NCBI RefSeq assembly: GCF_018130215.1
Contig: NZ_JAFCKQ010000015.1
Coordinates: 89,180 to 153,179, forward strand
Source of the DNA: Bradyrhizobium jicamae
GTDB taxonomy: Bacteria; Pseudomonadota; Alphaproteobacteria; Rhizobiales; Xanthobacteraceae
Length of the DNA: 64,000 nucleotides
Direction: 5' to 3'
Positions 34,558 through 43,495 of this stretch are shown one piece after another. The translations under genes and the position numbers were made by a program. The notes beneath the pieces were generated by a model, which did not search any database, was not told the DNA's origin, and saw nothing but the letters and a program-made list of their open reading frames with translations. Position 1 is the stretch's first letter. Each line of letters opens with the position of its first letter.

Positions 34558-35646
34558 ATGAACTCCACCGACTTCATCGTCATCCGCGACGATCTGCAGC
34601 AATGCAAGGTGATCGAAACGCAACTGCCTGATGCCGCGGCGCTGCCGGCGGACACCTTGTTGGTCAAGGTCGTCAGGTTCGCGCTCACCGCCAACAATAT
34701 CACCTACGCCGTGGTCGGCGACCGGCTGAAATACTGGCAACTGTTCCCGGCACCCGATGGCTACGGCACCATCCCGGTCTGGGGCTTTGGCGAGGTGATC
34801 GCCTCGAAGCATCCCAATGTCGCGGTCGGCGAGACGCTGTTCGGCTATTTCCCGATGGCGACGCATCTCGTCATCGAGGCGGCCGACGTCGGCAAGCGCG
34901 GCTTGCGCGATGCTGCCGCGCACCGACAGGAGGTTTCGCCGGTCTACAATGCCTATGCCCGCGTCTCCGGCGATCCGACCTATGCCGGACGACAGGGCGA
35001 TTACCGGGCGCTGATGGTACCCTTGTTCATGCTGTCGTTCATGGTCGACGATTTCCTCGCCGAGAACGACTTCTTCGGCGCGAGCAGCGTGATCCTGTCG
35101 TCGGCATCGAGCAAGACCGCGTTCGGTCTCGCCTATCTCCTGCACAAACAGCTCGGCATCCGGGTGATCGGGCTGACCTCCAAAGGCAATGTCGACTTCG
35201 TCACCTCGCTCGGTTGTTATGACGAGGTCATCACCTATGACCGCGTCACCGCGATGCCGGCGGCGAAGCCGGTCGCCTATGTCGACATGGCCGGCAACAG
35301 CGCGCTCCGTGAGACCCTGCACCGGCACTTCGGCGCACAGATGAAATATTCCGGCCAGATCGGGCTCACCCATCGCGCGAGCGACGCTGACGAGCCCGCG
35401 CTTCCCGGTGCGAAGCCGGTCCGGTTCTTTGCGCCAGACCAGATCCGCAAGCGGGCGAAGGAATGGGGGCCGGGCGGCGTCGACCGGCGCTTCGGCGCGG
35501 CATGGGCGGGGCTCGCACCGCTTCTGCCGCAGTGGCTGGAAGTCATCGAGCGGCATGGGCCGTCAGCCGTCAGCGAGGCTTATCTCGATACCCTGCAGGG
35601 CCATATTCCGCCGGATCAAGGCTTGATCCTGTCGCTGTTCGAATAG
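34558..35646 (+). CDS. DUF2855 family protein
   Basis: A 362-residue protein of the uncharacterised DUF2855 family. The sequence has an MDR-like (GroES/Rossmann) look: WGFGEVIASKHPNVAVGETLFGYFP resembles the N-terminal domain of zinc-free quinone-reductase-like proteins. VILSSASSKTAFGLAYLL resembles a cofactor-binding helix. No reaction is known. The ATG at 34558 opens MNSTDF. It lies between an acyl-CoA synthetase and a flavin monooxygenase. Confidence 0.8.
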   Translation: MNSTDFIVIRDDLQQCKVIETQLPDAAALPADTLLVKVVRFALTANNITYAVVGDRLKYWQLFPAPDGYGTIPVWGFGEVIASKHPNVAVGETLFGYFPMATHLVIEAADVGKRGLRDAAAHRQEVSPVYNAYARVSGDPTYAGRQGDYRALMVPLFMLSFMVDDFLAENDFFGASSVILSSASSKTAFGLAYLLHKQLGIRVIGLTSKGNVDFVTSLGCYDEVITYDRVTAMPAAKPVAYVDMAGNSALRETLHRHFGAQMKYSGQIGLTHRASDADEPALPGAKPVRFFAPDQIRKRAKEWGPGGVDRRFGAAWAGLAPLLPQWLEVIERHGPSAVSEAYLDTLQGHIPPDQGLILSLFE

Positions 35647-35758
35647 GCGGCATTCCGTCACGCCCTTTCGGCAAGCCGGCGGATCGGTATAGGCTTCGCG
35701 TCATCTGAACGCCACCAGAGAAACCGTCGCCAAGACGGCCGATGACGAGAGACGCCCT

Positions 35759-37546
35759 ATGCTCGACAAGACGGACGACATTTCGGTTGCCGCCGACAAT
35801 TGGCTCGTGCAGTTCGAGGACGCGCTGGCCAGCCCCGACGATGTGCTGCTGAAGCCGCTGTTCCATCCGGACAGCCATTGGCGAGACGTGCTCGCGCTGA
35901 CCTGGAACATCCAGACCGTCAGTCGGGCCTTTTCGATCCTCGCTGAACTGCCCGCCCATGCGCAGCGCAGCGCGCCACGCAATTTCCGCATCGCTGCAGA
36001 TCGCGCCGCGCCGCGGCGTGCAATGCGCGCCGGCACCAATGCGATCGAGGCGATCTTCAGGTTCGAGACGGCTGTCGGCCGCGGCCACGGCATCGTGCGG
36101 CTGATCCCCGACGCCGACGACGACAACAGACTGAAGGCCTGGACGCTGCTCACCGCGCTCGAGGAGCTCAAGGGTTTCGAGGAGCAGCAAGGCCGGACAC
36201 GGCCGCGCGGGCAAGCCTATTCCCGCGACTTCCGCGGCCCCAACTGGCTCGATCAGCGCAAGGCGTCGGCGGACTATGCCGACCGCGATCCTGACGTGCT
36301 CGTGGTCGGCGGCGGCCAGGCCGGGCTCGCGATCGCCGCACGGCTGAAGCAGCTCGAGATCGACGCTTTGATCGTCGACCGCGAGGCACGGGTCGGCGAC
36401 AACTGGCGCAAGCGTTACCACGCGCTGACCTTGCACAACCAGGTGCAGGTCAACCACATGCCCTACATGCCGTTCCCGCCGAACTGGCCGGTCTATATCC
36501 CGAAAGACAAGCTCGCCAACTGGTTCGAATCCTATGTCGACGCCATGGAGCTGAATTTCTGGACCGGCACCGAATTCGCGGGCGGCAGCTATGACGAGGC
36601 GCAAGGGCACTGGAGAGTCGAACTGCGCCGCGCCGACGGCACCACGCGCATGATGCAGCCGCGCCATGTCGTGATGGCGACCGGCGTGAGCGGCATCCCG
36701 AACCGGCCCGAGATCGTGGGCCTGAAGAATTTCGCCGGCAAGGTCGTGCATTCCAGCGGCTATGAAGACGGCGAGGACTGGCAGGGCAAGCGCGCACTGG
36801 TGATCGGCACCGGCAACAGCGGCCACGATATCGCGCAGGACTTGCATTCCTCCGGCGCCGAGGTGACGCTGGTGCAGCGCTCCTCGACCCTGATCACCAA
36901 TATCGAGCCCTCGGCGCAGCTCGCCTACGCCGCCTACAACGAAGGCACGCTCGAGGACAACGATCTCATCGCGACTTCGATGCCGCTCCCGCTTGCCAGG
37001 CGCAGCCATGTGCTGATGACCGAGCAATCGAAGGAACTCGACAAGCCGCTGCTCGACGGACTTGTCCGCGCCGGCTTCAGGCTCGACTTCGGCGAGGGCG
37101 GCACCGGCTGGCAGTTCAAATACCTCACCCGCGGCGGCGGCTATTACTTCAACGTCGGGTGCTCCGATCTGGTCGCGAGTGGCGCGATCAAGCTGAAGCA
37201 GTTCTCCGACATCGACACCTTCGTGCCCGAGGGCGCGCGGCTGAAGAGCGGCGAGACAATCGCGGCCGACCTGATCGTGCTCGCAACCGGCTACCGGCCG
37301 CAGGAAGAGCTGGTGAAGAGACTGTTCGGCGAAGCCATGGCTGATCGCGTCGGCCCGATCTGGGGCTTCGGCGACGGCCAGGAGCTGCGCAACATGTACA
37401 CCCGCACGTCGCAGCCCGGCCTCTGGTTCATCGCCGGCAGCCTCGCGCAATGCCGCATCAACTCGCAATATCTCGCGCTGCAGGTCAAGGCGATCGAGGT
37501 GGGGTTGTTGCCGCGTGATGTCGGGCCGGTGGCGAAGCTGCCGTAA
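35759..37546 (+). CDS. Group B flavin monooxygenase with NTF2-like N-terminal domain
   Basis: A 595-residue fusion. Residues ~10-145 resemble a SnoaL/NTF2-like domain. From residue 181 a flavin monooxygenase begins: FAD motif VVGGGQAGLA, fingerprint FAGKVVHSSGY (FxGxxxHxxxY), NADPH motif VIGTGNSGHDIA, and a late ATGYRPQEEL motif. Such enzymes (FMO or Baeyer-Villiger type) oxygenate N, S or carbonyl groups. The extra N-terminal domain is a known but little-studied arrangement. Substrate unknown; the acyl-CoA synthetase and DUF2855 genes upstream may act with it. Confidence 0.9.
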   Translation: MLDKTDDISVAADNWLVQFEDALASPDDVLLKPLFHPDSHWRDVLALTWNIQTVSRAFSILAELPAHAQRSAPRNFRIAADRAAPRRAMRAGTNAIEAIFRFETAVGRGHGIVRLIPDADDDNRLKAWTLLTALEELKGFEEQQGRTRPRGQAYSRDFRGPNWLDQRKASADYADRDPDVLVVGGGQAGLAIAARLKQLEIDALIVDREARVGDNWRKRYHALTLHNQVQVNHMPYMPFPPNWPVYIPKDKLANWFESYVDAMELNFWTGTEFAGGSYDEAQGHWRVELRRADGTTRMMQPRHVVMATGVSGIPNRPEIVGLKNFAGKVVHSSGYEDGEDWQGKRALVIGTGNSGHDIAQDLHSSGAEVTLVQRSSTLITNIEPSAQLAYAAYNEGTLEDNDLIATSMPLPLARRSHVLMTEQSKELDKPLLDGLVRAGFRLDFGEGGTGWQFKYLTRGGGYYFNVGCSDLVASGAIKLKQFSDIDTFVPEGARLKSGETIAADLIVLATGYRPQEELVKRLFGEAMADRVGPIWGFGDGQELRNMYTRTSQPGLWFIAGSLAQCRINSQYLALQVKAIEVGLLPRDVGPVAKLP

Positions 37547-37554
37547 CGATCACC

Positions 37555-37631
37555 GTCGTTCCGGGCGCGCGTAGCGCGAACCCGGAATCTCGAGATTCCG
37601 GGTTCGGTGCTGCGCATCGTCCCGGAATGAC
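37555..37631. repeat. Dispersed palindromic repeat with a 28-bp perfect palindrome core
   Basis: The core 37578-37605 is a perfect 28-base palindrome whose left half is GAACCCGGAATCTC. The outer arms (GTTCCGGG and CCCGGAAT) also pair. It is a recognisable high-copy Bradyrhizobium intergenic element. It lies between the flavin monooxygenase and NHL-protein genes and could act as a transcript-stabilising or terminating hairpin. A degenerate copy lies at about 6541-6600. Confidence 0.8.
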
Positions 37632-37652
37632 ATTCCTGGGAGAGAGAAGAAA

Positions 37653-38627
37653 ATGCCAACGATCCTCGGCACCGGCGAGCATCGCTACCGCGTCGTCGAA
37701 AACTGGGCAAGACTCCCCGATGGCTGGAGCCTGACCGACGTCGCCTCCGTCGCCGTCGACAGCAAGGACCGCATCTACGTCTTCAACCGCGGCGAACATC
37801 CGATGGTGGTGCTCGACCGCGAGGGGAATTTCATCCGGAGCTGGGGCGAAGGCGTGTTCTCGCGTGCCCATGGCTTGCATGTCGACGCCGACGACCATCT
37901 CTATTGCACCGATGATGGCGACCACACGGTGCGCAAATGCACGGTTGACGGCAAGGTGCTGCTGACGATCGGCATCCCGAACAAGCCGGCGCCGTTCATG
38001 AGCGGCGAGCCGTTCCACCGCTGCACCCACACTGCGCTGTCGCCGAAGGGCGAGATCTACGTCTCCGACGGCTACGGCAATGCCTGCGTCCACAAGTTCA
38101 CTCCGGACGGCAAACTGATCAAAAGCTGGGGCGAACCCGGCACCGATCCCGGCCAGTTCAACATCGTGCACAACATCGCGACCGATGCCGACGGATGGGT
38201 CTATGTCGCCGACCGCGAGAACCACCGGGTGCAGGTGTTCGACGGCAACGGCCAATACGAGACGCAGTGGAACAACCTGCACCGGCCCTGCGCGCTGTGC
38301 TGCTGCGGAGGCGGCAAGCAGCCCAACTTCATCGTCGGCGAGCTCGGCCCCGGGATGGCGGTCAACCGCAAGGTGCCCAATCTCGGCCCGCGGCTCTCGA
38401 TCGTAGACAGCCGGGGCAACCGCATCGCGCGCCTCGGCGGCGAGCACGGCCCCGGCATCGAAACCGGAAAATTCCTGGCACCGCACGGCATCGCGCTGGA
38501 TTCGAGGGGCGACATCTATGTCGGCGAGGTCGGCGTCACCGACTGGAAGACGAGTTTTCCGGAGACCGAGATGCCGGCGACCGTGCGGGTGACGCGGTGC
38601 CTGCAGAAGCTGGAGAAGGTGACGTAG
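37653..38627 (+). CDS. NHL-repeat protein, peptidylglycine amidating-lyase-like
   Basis: A 324-residue predicted six-bladed beta-propeller. Repeats of the type VDSKDRIYVFNRGEHPMVVLDREGNF, DDHLYCTDDGDHTV and DADGWVYVADRENHRVQVFD are NHL repeats, and the order resembles the lyase domain of peptidylglycine alpha-amidating enzymes. No signal peptide is visible, unlike eukaryotic lyases. A CALCCCGGG cluster of four cysteines is unusual. Catalytic activity is unproven. The gene has GGGAGAGAGAAG before its ATG. Confidence 0.8.
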   Translation: MPTILGTGEHRYRVVENWARLPDGWSLTDVASVAVDSKDRIYVFNRGEHPMVVLDREGNFIRSWGEGVFSRAHGLHVDADDHLYCTDDGDHTVRKCTVDGKVLLTIGIPNKPAPFMSGEPFHRCTHTALSPKGEIYVSDGYGNACVHKFTPDGKLIKSWGEPGTDPGQFNIVHNIATDADGWVYVADRENHRVQVFDGNGQYETQWNNLHRPCALCCCGGGKQPNFIVGELGPGMAVNRKVPNLGPRLSIVDSRGNRIARLGGEHGPGIETGKFLAPHGIALDSRGDIYVGEVGVTDWKTSFPETEMPATVRVTRCLQKLEKVT

Positions 38628-38657
38628 CTGCCCTCTTTGCGGCTTTCGCCGGCGAAA

Positions 38658-40421
38658 TCAAATTTCCCCGCTCACCTCGCGCCGGCGCTGCTCGGATTCT
38701 TCCGCATAGCGCCGCATCGCATGCGCCTCGGTCAGGACGCCGATCGGCCGCCGGTCGCCATCGCCCTCGACGACCGCCAGCGACTCCGCCTCGGCCGCGT
38801 CGAATACCGCGATCGCCTCCTGGATGTTCATGACCGGATGCAGCACCACATCCGCGTGGCGCAGGATCGACGCCACCACCCACTTGTCGACCTCGAGATC
38901 GGGTGCATGCGCTTCCGCGACCATGGCAAGCCCCGCATAGCATCCCTCGCCATCGACTGCGACCACCTGGGTCTTCGAGCCCGGCGGGAATTTCTCGCGG
39001 AACGCCTCGATCGGCATCGCGGCATCCACCGTCGTCATGTCCTGCCGCATCATCTTGCCGACGGTGAGATCGCGGATCCAGCCGACATCGGCGGCGCTGC
39101 GGATGGTCTCGCCGCGCAGATGCAGCCGCCAGGTCGCGAACGAATAGCCGAACAGCTCGCGCGTGATCATGGTCGAGATGATCACTGCGGCGAGCACGGC
39201 GGTGGAGAGCCAGAGGTTGCCGGTCGATTCCAGCGCGATGAACGACATCGTCAGCGGACCGCCGATCACCGAGGCCGACAGCGCGCTCATGCCGATCACC
39301 GCATAGGCATTGGGATCGAGGTTCAGCCCCGGCCACACGATGTCGACGCCGGCCGCGAACAGCCGGCCGCCGAGCGCGCCCATGAACAGCGTGGCGAAGA
39401 ACAGACCACCGCGGAAGCCGCTGCCGAGCGAGATGATGGAGGCCAGCGCCTTGAGCGCGAACACGCCGGCGATGAAGCCGAGCGGCATCGAGACGAGATT
39501 GGCAAAATGCAGCGCGCCGTGGCCGGACGACATCACCTGCGGCGTCAGCAGGGCGAGCGCGCCGACGGCGAGCCCGCCGAGCGCGGGACGCAGCGGCGGC
39601 CACAGCCTGACTCGCGCCAGCATCGCCTCGCACAGCGTGACGCCGCGCATGATGGTGATGCCGGTCAGCGCGGCCAGAAGCCCGAGCAGGGCCGCAATGG
39701 CAAGGTCGCGGCCGAGCACGTCGCCGACCGCACCGATCGCTATGCCGAGGCGCAGCTGGGTAAATCCGTGGGTGACGAAATAGCCCGCGACCGCGGCCAC
39801 CCCGACCGGCGTCAGGCTGGCCGGCGTATAGCCGCCGATCACGAGCTCGAAGGCGTAGAACGCGCCCGCGAGCGGCGCGCCGAACGCGCCCGCGATTGCC
39901 GCCGCCGCGCCGCAGCCGACCATGATTCGCTGGTCGTTCCGGCGCATGTGGAACGCGCGCCCCATCGATGCGGCGAGCCCGCTCGAGAGCTGGGTGTAGC
40001 CGGCTTCCAGTCCGACCGAGGCGCCGACCCCGCTGGACCAGACCGTCTGCAGCGCCACGATGACGCTGCCGCGGAACGACATCCGCCCGCCATAGAGCGC
40101 GTTGGCCTCGATCGGGTCGACCTCGCGCGCCGGGCGCCAGCGCAGCAGCAGGAGGAACGCGAGCCCGAGCAACAGGCCGCCGAGGCTCGGAACCAGCAGC
40201 GCCCGCAGCGAATCGATGCTGGGCTGGGCGGACAGCCGTTCCTGAATGCTGATATTGAACAACAGGGCGTGAAGGCCCGCGACCGCCACACTCATCGCCA
40301 GCACGACCACGCCGCCGATGGTTCCAATCAGCAGCGCCAGCACCACGAGGCTCGTTTCGTGCGCGCGCACGAAGGCGCGCAATCGGCGCGGTGCCTCGAG
40401 ATAGCGGGACGTGGTGATCAT
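38658..40421 (-). CDS. ClC-type chloride channel/transporter with CBS domains
   Basis: A 587-residue membrane protein. About ten to twelve helices occupy residues ~20-430. ASVGLEAGYTQ contains the gating-Glu region (GxExG), and GSGFRGGLFFATLFMGALGG is the third selectivity motif. Two CBS domains follow in the C-terminal 130 residues and may sense nucleotides. It exchanges or conducts chloride or another anion. It converges on the NHL-protein gene with a 30-base gap. Confidence 0.92.
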   Translation of the reverse strand: MITTSRYLEAPRRLRAFVRAHETSLVVLALLIGTIGGVVVLAMSVAVAGLHALLFNISIQERLSAQPSIDSLRALLVPSLGGLLLGLAFLLLLRWRPAREVDPIEANALYGGRMSFRGSVIVALQTVWSSGVGASVGLEAGYTQLSSGLAASMGRAFHMRRNDQRIMVGCGAAAAIAGAFGAPLAGAFYAFELVIGGYTPASLTPVGVAAVAGYFVTHGFTQLRLGIAIGAVGDVLGRDLAIAALLGLLAALTGITIMRGVTLCEAMLARVRLWPPLRPALGGLAVGALALLTPQVMSSGHGALHFANLVSMPLGFIAGVFALKALASIISLGSGFRGGLFFATLFMGALGGRLFAAGVDIVWPGLNLDPNAYAVIGMSALSASVIGGPLTMSFIALESTGNLWLSTAVLAAVIISTMITRELFGYSFATWRLHLRGETIRSAADVGWIRDLTVGKMMRQDMTTVDAAMPIEAFREKFPPGSKTQVVAVDGEGCYAGLAMVAEAHAPDLEVDKWVVASILRHADVVLHPVMNIQEAIAVFDAAEAESLAVVEGDGDRRPIGVLTEAHAMRRYAEESEQRRREVSGEI

Positions 40422-40629
40422 TGGCAGGAGTCTGTCAGCGGGTCCGTCGGCGGCCGGGAAAAGGCCGCGCGGCTCCCTTTAGCGGTCATGACGGGGAGGA
40501 GGCAATCCGGGCAGGAACATGGCGGGCGCAGGGCGGATAAGCTCCTCATGGCTCTTCACAATCCCGTCACGCTGCCTGTAGTATGTGAGTGCATGCTGCT
40601 TCGCAGCTAATGGGAGTCAGGAGCGTTAT

Positions 40630-41187
40630 TTGAACGCACATGTCTCGCAAGGCGGTTGGCCGGTGCTGGTGCTGAATGCGGATTTCCGGCCGCTGAGTTA
40701 CTACCCGCTGTCGCTCTGGTCCTGGCAGGACGCGATCAAGGCGGTGTTCCTCGATCGTGTCAACATCGTCGAATATTACGACAGGGCGGTACGAAGTCCG
40801 TCCTTCGAGATCCAGCTGCCCAGCGTCGTATCCCTCAAATCCTTCGTCAAGCCGACCACCCACCCCGCCTTCACCCGGTTCAACGTCTTCCTCCGCGACC
40901 GCTTCGTCTGCCAGTACTGCCTCTCGGGCGACGACCTCACCTTCGATCACATCATTCCGCGCAGCAAGGGTGGCCAGACCACCTGGGAGAACGTCGTCGC
41001 CGCCTGCTCGCCCTGCAATCTGCGCAAGGGCAACCTGACGCCGCAGCAGGCCAGGATGTTTCCCAGGCAGACGCCCTACGCGCCCACGGTGCACCAGCTC
41101 CACCGCAACGGCCGGCTGTTCCCGCCGAACTATCTGCATGAAAGCTGGCTCGACTATCTCTACTGGGACACCGAGCTCGATCCATAG
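40630..41187 (+). CDS. HNH endonuclease
   Basis: A 185-residue HNH-family protein. The motif is CQYC ... DHIIPRSKGG ... WENVVAACSPCNLRKGN, with the two CxxC pairs binding structural zinc and the HNH His/Asn residues present. N-terminally it begins NAHVSQGGWPVLVLNADFRPLSYYP. The start is a TTG at 40630, with AGGAG six bases upstream. It is a widely conserved stand-alone protein in alphaproteobacteria. Its role (repair or other) is not known, and there is no restriction-modification or toxin partner here. Confidence 0.88.
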   Translation: MNAHVSQGGWPVLVLNADFRPLSYYPLSLWSWQDAIKAVFLDRVNIVEYYDRAVRSPSFEIQLPSVVSLKSFVKPTTHPAFTRFNVFLRDRFVCQYCLSGDDLTFDHIIPRSKGGQTTWENVVAACSPCNLRKGNLTPQQARMFPRQTPYAPTVHQLHRNGRLFPPNYLHESWLDYLYWDTELDP

Positions 41188-41300
41188 GGCCAGCCGGCTC
41201 CTTCGACGCGCCGCGTCGGCATAATCAAAAAGCAATTTGCCTTGGGCTCTGCCCCATGGTCGAAACCGGTGGAGAGCTGGAGCGGCCGTCGGTGGCGCAT

Positions 41301-42215
41301 ATGATGATCAGGGGAAACCGCCCCTCTGCGCCGCGCGCGGCAGGGCTCGCCGGCCTCGTGATCGTCATGCTGGCGGCCGCCGAGCAGTCCTCCCGTGCGG
41401 ATGATGCGGCGCCGCCATCCGGTCCTGCCCCAGACAAAAGCTTCTATACGCTGTTCAATCCGACGCCCGCCGACGAGATGCGGAAGTTCACACCCGATCG
41501 CCCGGCAAAGGGCTATTCGGTTCGCACCGTCGATGCCGGCCATGTCGAGATCGAGACCGATTTCGCGAGCTACACCACTTCGAATTATCAAGGCACCATC
41601 ACCCGCAGCATCCAGGCGCTCGACCCGAACTTCAAGATAGGATTGACCGACTGGATGGATGTCGAGGTGCAGTTCAACGGGTTGCAATACTCACGCCTGT
41701 TCGACACCGCATCGGCCCGGACCACCTTCGACGGGAGCGGCTTCGGCGACGTGTTCCTGCGCAGCAAGATGAACCTGTTCGGCAACGATGCGGGCTTCGC
41801 GGGGATGGCCCTCATCCCCTACGTCAAGCTGCCCTCCTCCGCGCCTGTCATCAGCAATGGCGCCGTCGAAGGCGGCCTGATCGCGCCGCTGGCGCTTCGG
41901 CCGGACGATTTCATCATCACGCTGATGACCGAGGTCGACGTGCTGAAGACCGCTGCAGGCAACGGCCGCTACACCAATTTCGTCAACCTTGTCGGCGTCA
42001 GCCATCCGGTACCCGGTCTCGACGGCGTCAATGCGATGGTCGAGCTGTATTCATCCGCCGGGACCGACCCGGGAACGCCGCCGGTCTACACCTTCGATCT
42101 CGGGGCGAATTTCAAGCTCGACCGGCACACCATCATCGATATCGGCCTCAATCTCGGACTGAACAGGGCTGCCCCGAAGGCGCAGGTTTATTCGGGTGTT
42201 TCGTTTCGGTTCTGA
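41301..42215 (+). CDS. Predicted outer-membrane beta-barrel protein (MetA-pathway type)
   Basis: A protein of about 304 residues with an N-terminal signal-like helix (LAGLVIVMLAAAEQSSRA). A long run of alternating beta-strands follows, and the C-terminus ends in aromatic Phe (SGVSFRF), the mark of an outer-membrane barrel. Its overall look fits the family PF13557 of putative outer-membrane proteins in aromatic degradation, which is inferred from the strand pattern. Starts at 41256 or 41304 are also possible. A CaiB-type CoA-transferase gene converges on it. Confidence 0.68.
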   Translation: MMIRGNRPSAPRAAGLAGLVIVMLAAAEQSSRADDAAPPSGPAPDKSFYTLFNPTPADEMRKFTPDRPAKGYSVRTVDAGHVEIETDFASYTTSNYQGTITRSIQALDPNFKIGLTDWMDVEVQFNGLQYSRLFDTASARTTFDGSGFGDVFLRSKMNLFGNDAGFAGMALIPYVKLPSSAPVISNGAVEGGLIAPLALRPDDFIITLMTEVDVLKTAAGNGRYTNFVNLVGVSHPVPGLDGVNAMVELYSSAGTDPGTPPVYTFDLGANFKLDRHTIIDIGLNLGLNRAAPKAQVYSGVSFRF

Positions 42216-42236
42216 GGGTCTCGGCGGCAACGCCGC

Positions 42237-43493
42237 TCACGCCGCCTGCCCGGGCTTCGCCGCGCTGCTCTCGCCGCCCGCTGCGCGCGGGTGAGTGACG
42301 AGCACGCCCGCATCGGCAAGCCGCCTGAGTTCCGGCTCGCTGACACCGAGCTCGCGAAACACCTCGTTGTTGTGCTCGCCCTGGAAGGCCGGCGTACCGG
42401 CCGGCGCGAGCTGCTCGGCCGAGAACCGCCACGGCCGGCCCGGCAGCCGATATTCGCCGCCGCTGCGGTCGGGCACCTGCTGCACCGCACCCCAGTAGTC
42501 GCTCCACTCCGACCGGGACAGCTCCTTGAGCGACCTGATCTGGCCCATCGCGATCTTGGCTTCGTCGAGCTGGGCGTCCAGCGTCGCCATGTCGGGAAAG
42601 GTCAGCATCCACGACTGGATGATCTGATGCAGCGCACCGAAATTCGCGCGCCGCGCGGCCGCGGTCGCAAAACGGGGATCCTCCGCCAGATCGACGCGGC
42701 GCATCGCGCGCAGCCAGGACGGGAAGGTGCGGCTGCCGACGATGCTGGTGGCGACGGTGAAGAACTCGCCTTGCGGGCCGGTGAAGAACGAGCAGTCGGT
42801 GGCCCCCAGGATCGCGGGCTCGGCGCCGAGATCGTCGTCCGAGAGATCGACATGTGCGCGCTCGTTGACCGCCATCAAGGTCGCCGCCATGGCGACGTCG
42901 ACATACTGTCCGCGACCGGTGGTCTGCCGGCTGTTCAGCGCGGCGAGGATCGCGATCACGGCCTGCAGGCCGGAATAGACGTCGGCATGCGACAGGCTGT
43001 CGGTGCGCGGCTCCGACAGGGCGTCGCCGTAATGGCGCACGCTGTTGTCGGTGAAGCCGGCTTCCGCCTGCACGGTCGGCGCATAGGCCATCCGGCTGCG
43101 CCAGGGTCCGCCCTGACCATAGCCGGTGATCGAGGCATAGATCAGCCGCGGATTGCGCTTCGCCAGCGTCTCATAATCGAGGCCGAAGAATCCGAGCGTT
43201 CCGGCGCGGAAATTCTCGACCACGATATCGGCGGTGTCGCACAGTTTCAGCACCAGCTCGTAGGCGCCGGGCAGATTGAGATTGATGCTGACGTTGCGCT
43301 TGCCGGCGTTCTGCTGCGCGTAATAGCCCGACATGCCGTCGGTCGACGGAAAGGCGAAGCGCGAGACGTCGGGGCTGGGCGGCTCGACCTTGATCACCTC
43401 GGCGCCCAGATCCTGCAGCGTCCGCGCGCAGAGCGGGCCGGCGAGGACGCGGGAGAAATCGACGACGCGAAGTCCGCTGAGGGGTCCGCTCAT
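42237..43493 (-). CDS. CaiB/BaiF (type III) CoA-transferase
   Basis: A 418-residue family III CoA-transferase. LRVVDFSRVLAGPLCARTLQDLGAEVIKVE is the typical CoA-binding opening, and the catalytic Asp lies in TDSLSHADVYSGLQ. It would move CoA from a donor thioester to an organic acid. The ATG at 43493 is used; the preceding frame is antisense to the hydratase gene. It is the last gene of the long catabolic run, two bases after the enoyl-CoA hydratase gene, so the pair is translationally linked. Confidence 0.92.
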   Translation of the reverse strand: MSGPLSGLRVVDFSRVLAGPLCARTLQDLGAEVIKVEPPSPDVSRFAFPSTDGMSGYYAQQNAGKRNVSINLNLPGAYELVLKLCDTADIVVENFRAGTLGFFGLDYETLAKRNPRLIYASITGYGQGGPWRSRMAYAPTVQAEAGFTDNSVRHYGDALSEPRTDSLSHADVYSGLQAVIAILAALNSRQTTGRGQYVDVAMAATLMAVNERAHVDLSDDDLGAEPAILGATDCSFFTGPQGEFFTVATSIVGSRTFPSWLRAMRRVDLAEDPRFATAAARRANFGALHQIIQSWMLTFPDMATLDAQLDEAKIAMGQIRSLKELSRSEWSDYWGAVQQVPDRSGGEYRLPGRPWRFSAEQLAPAGTPAFQGEHNNEVFRELGVSEPELRRLADAGVLVTHPRAAGGESSAAKPGQAA

Positions 43494-43495
43494 GG

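Noticed and set aside
40630..41187. HNH protein as part of a restriction, toxin or CRISPR-like defence system
   Set aside because: Neighbours are a ClC channel and an outer-membrane protein. No methylase, immunity protein or Cas gene is near, and this HNH family is widely conserved as a single gene.
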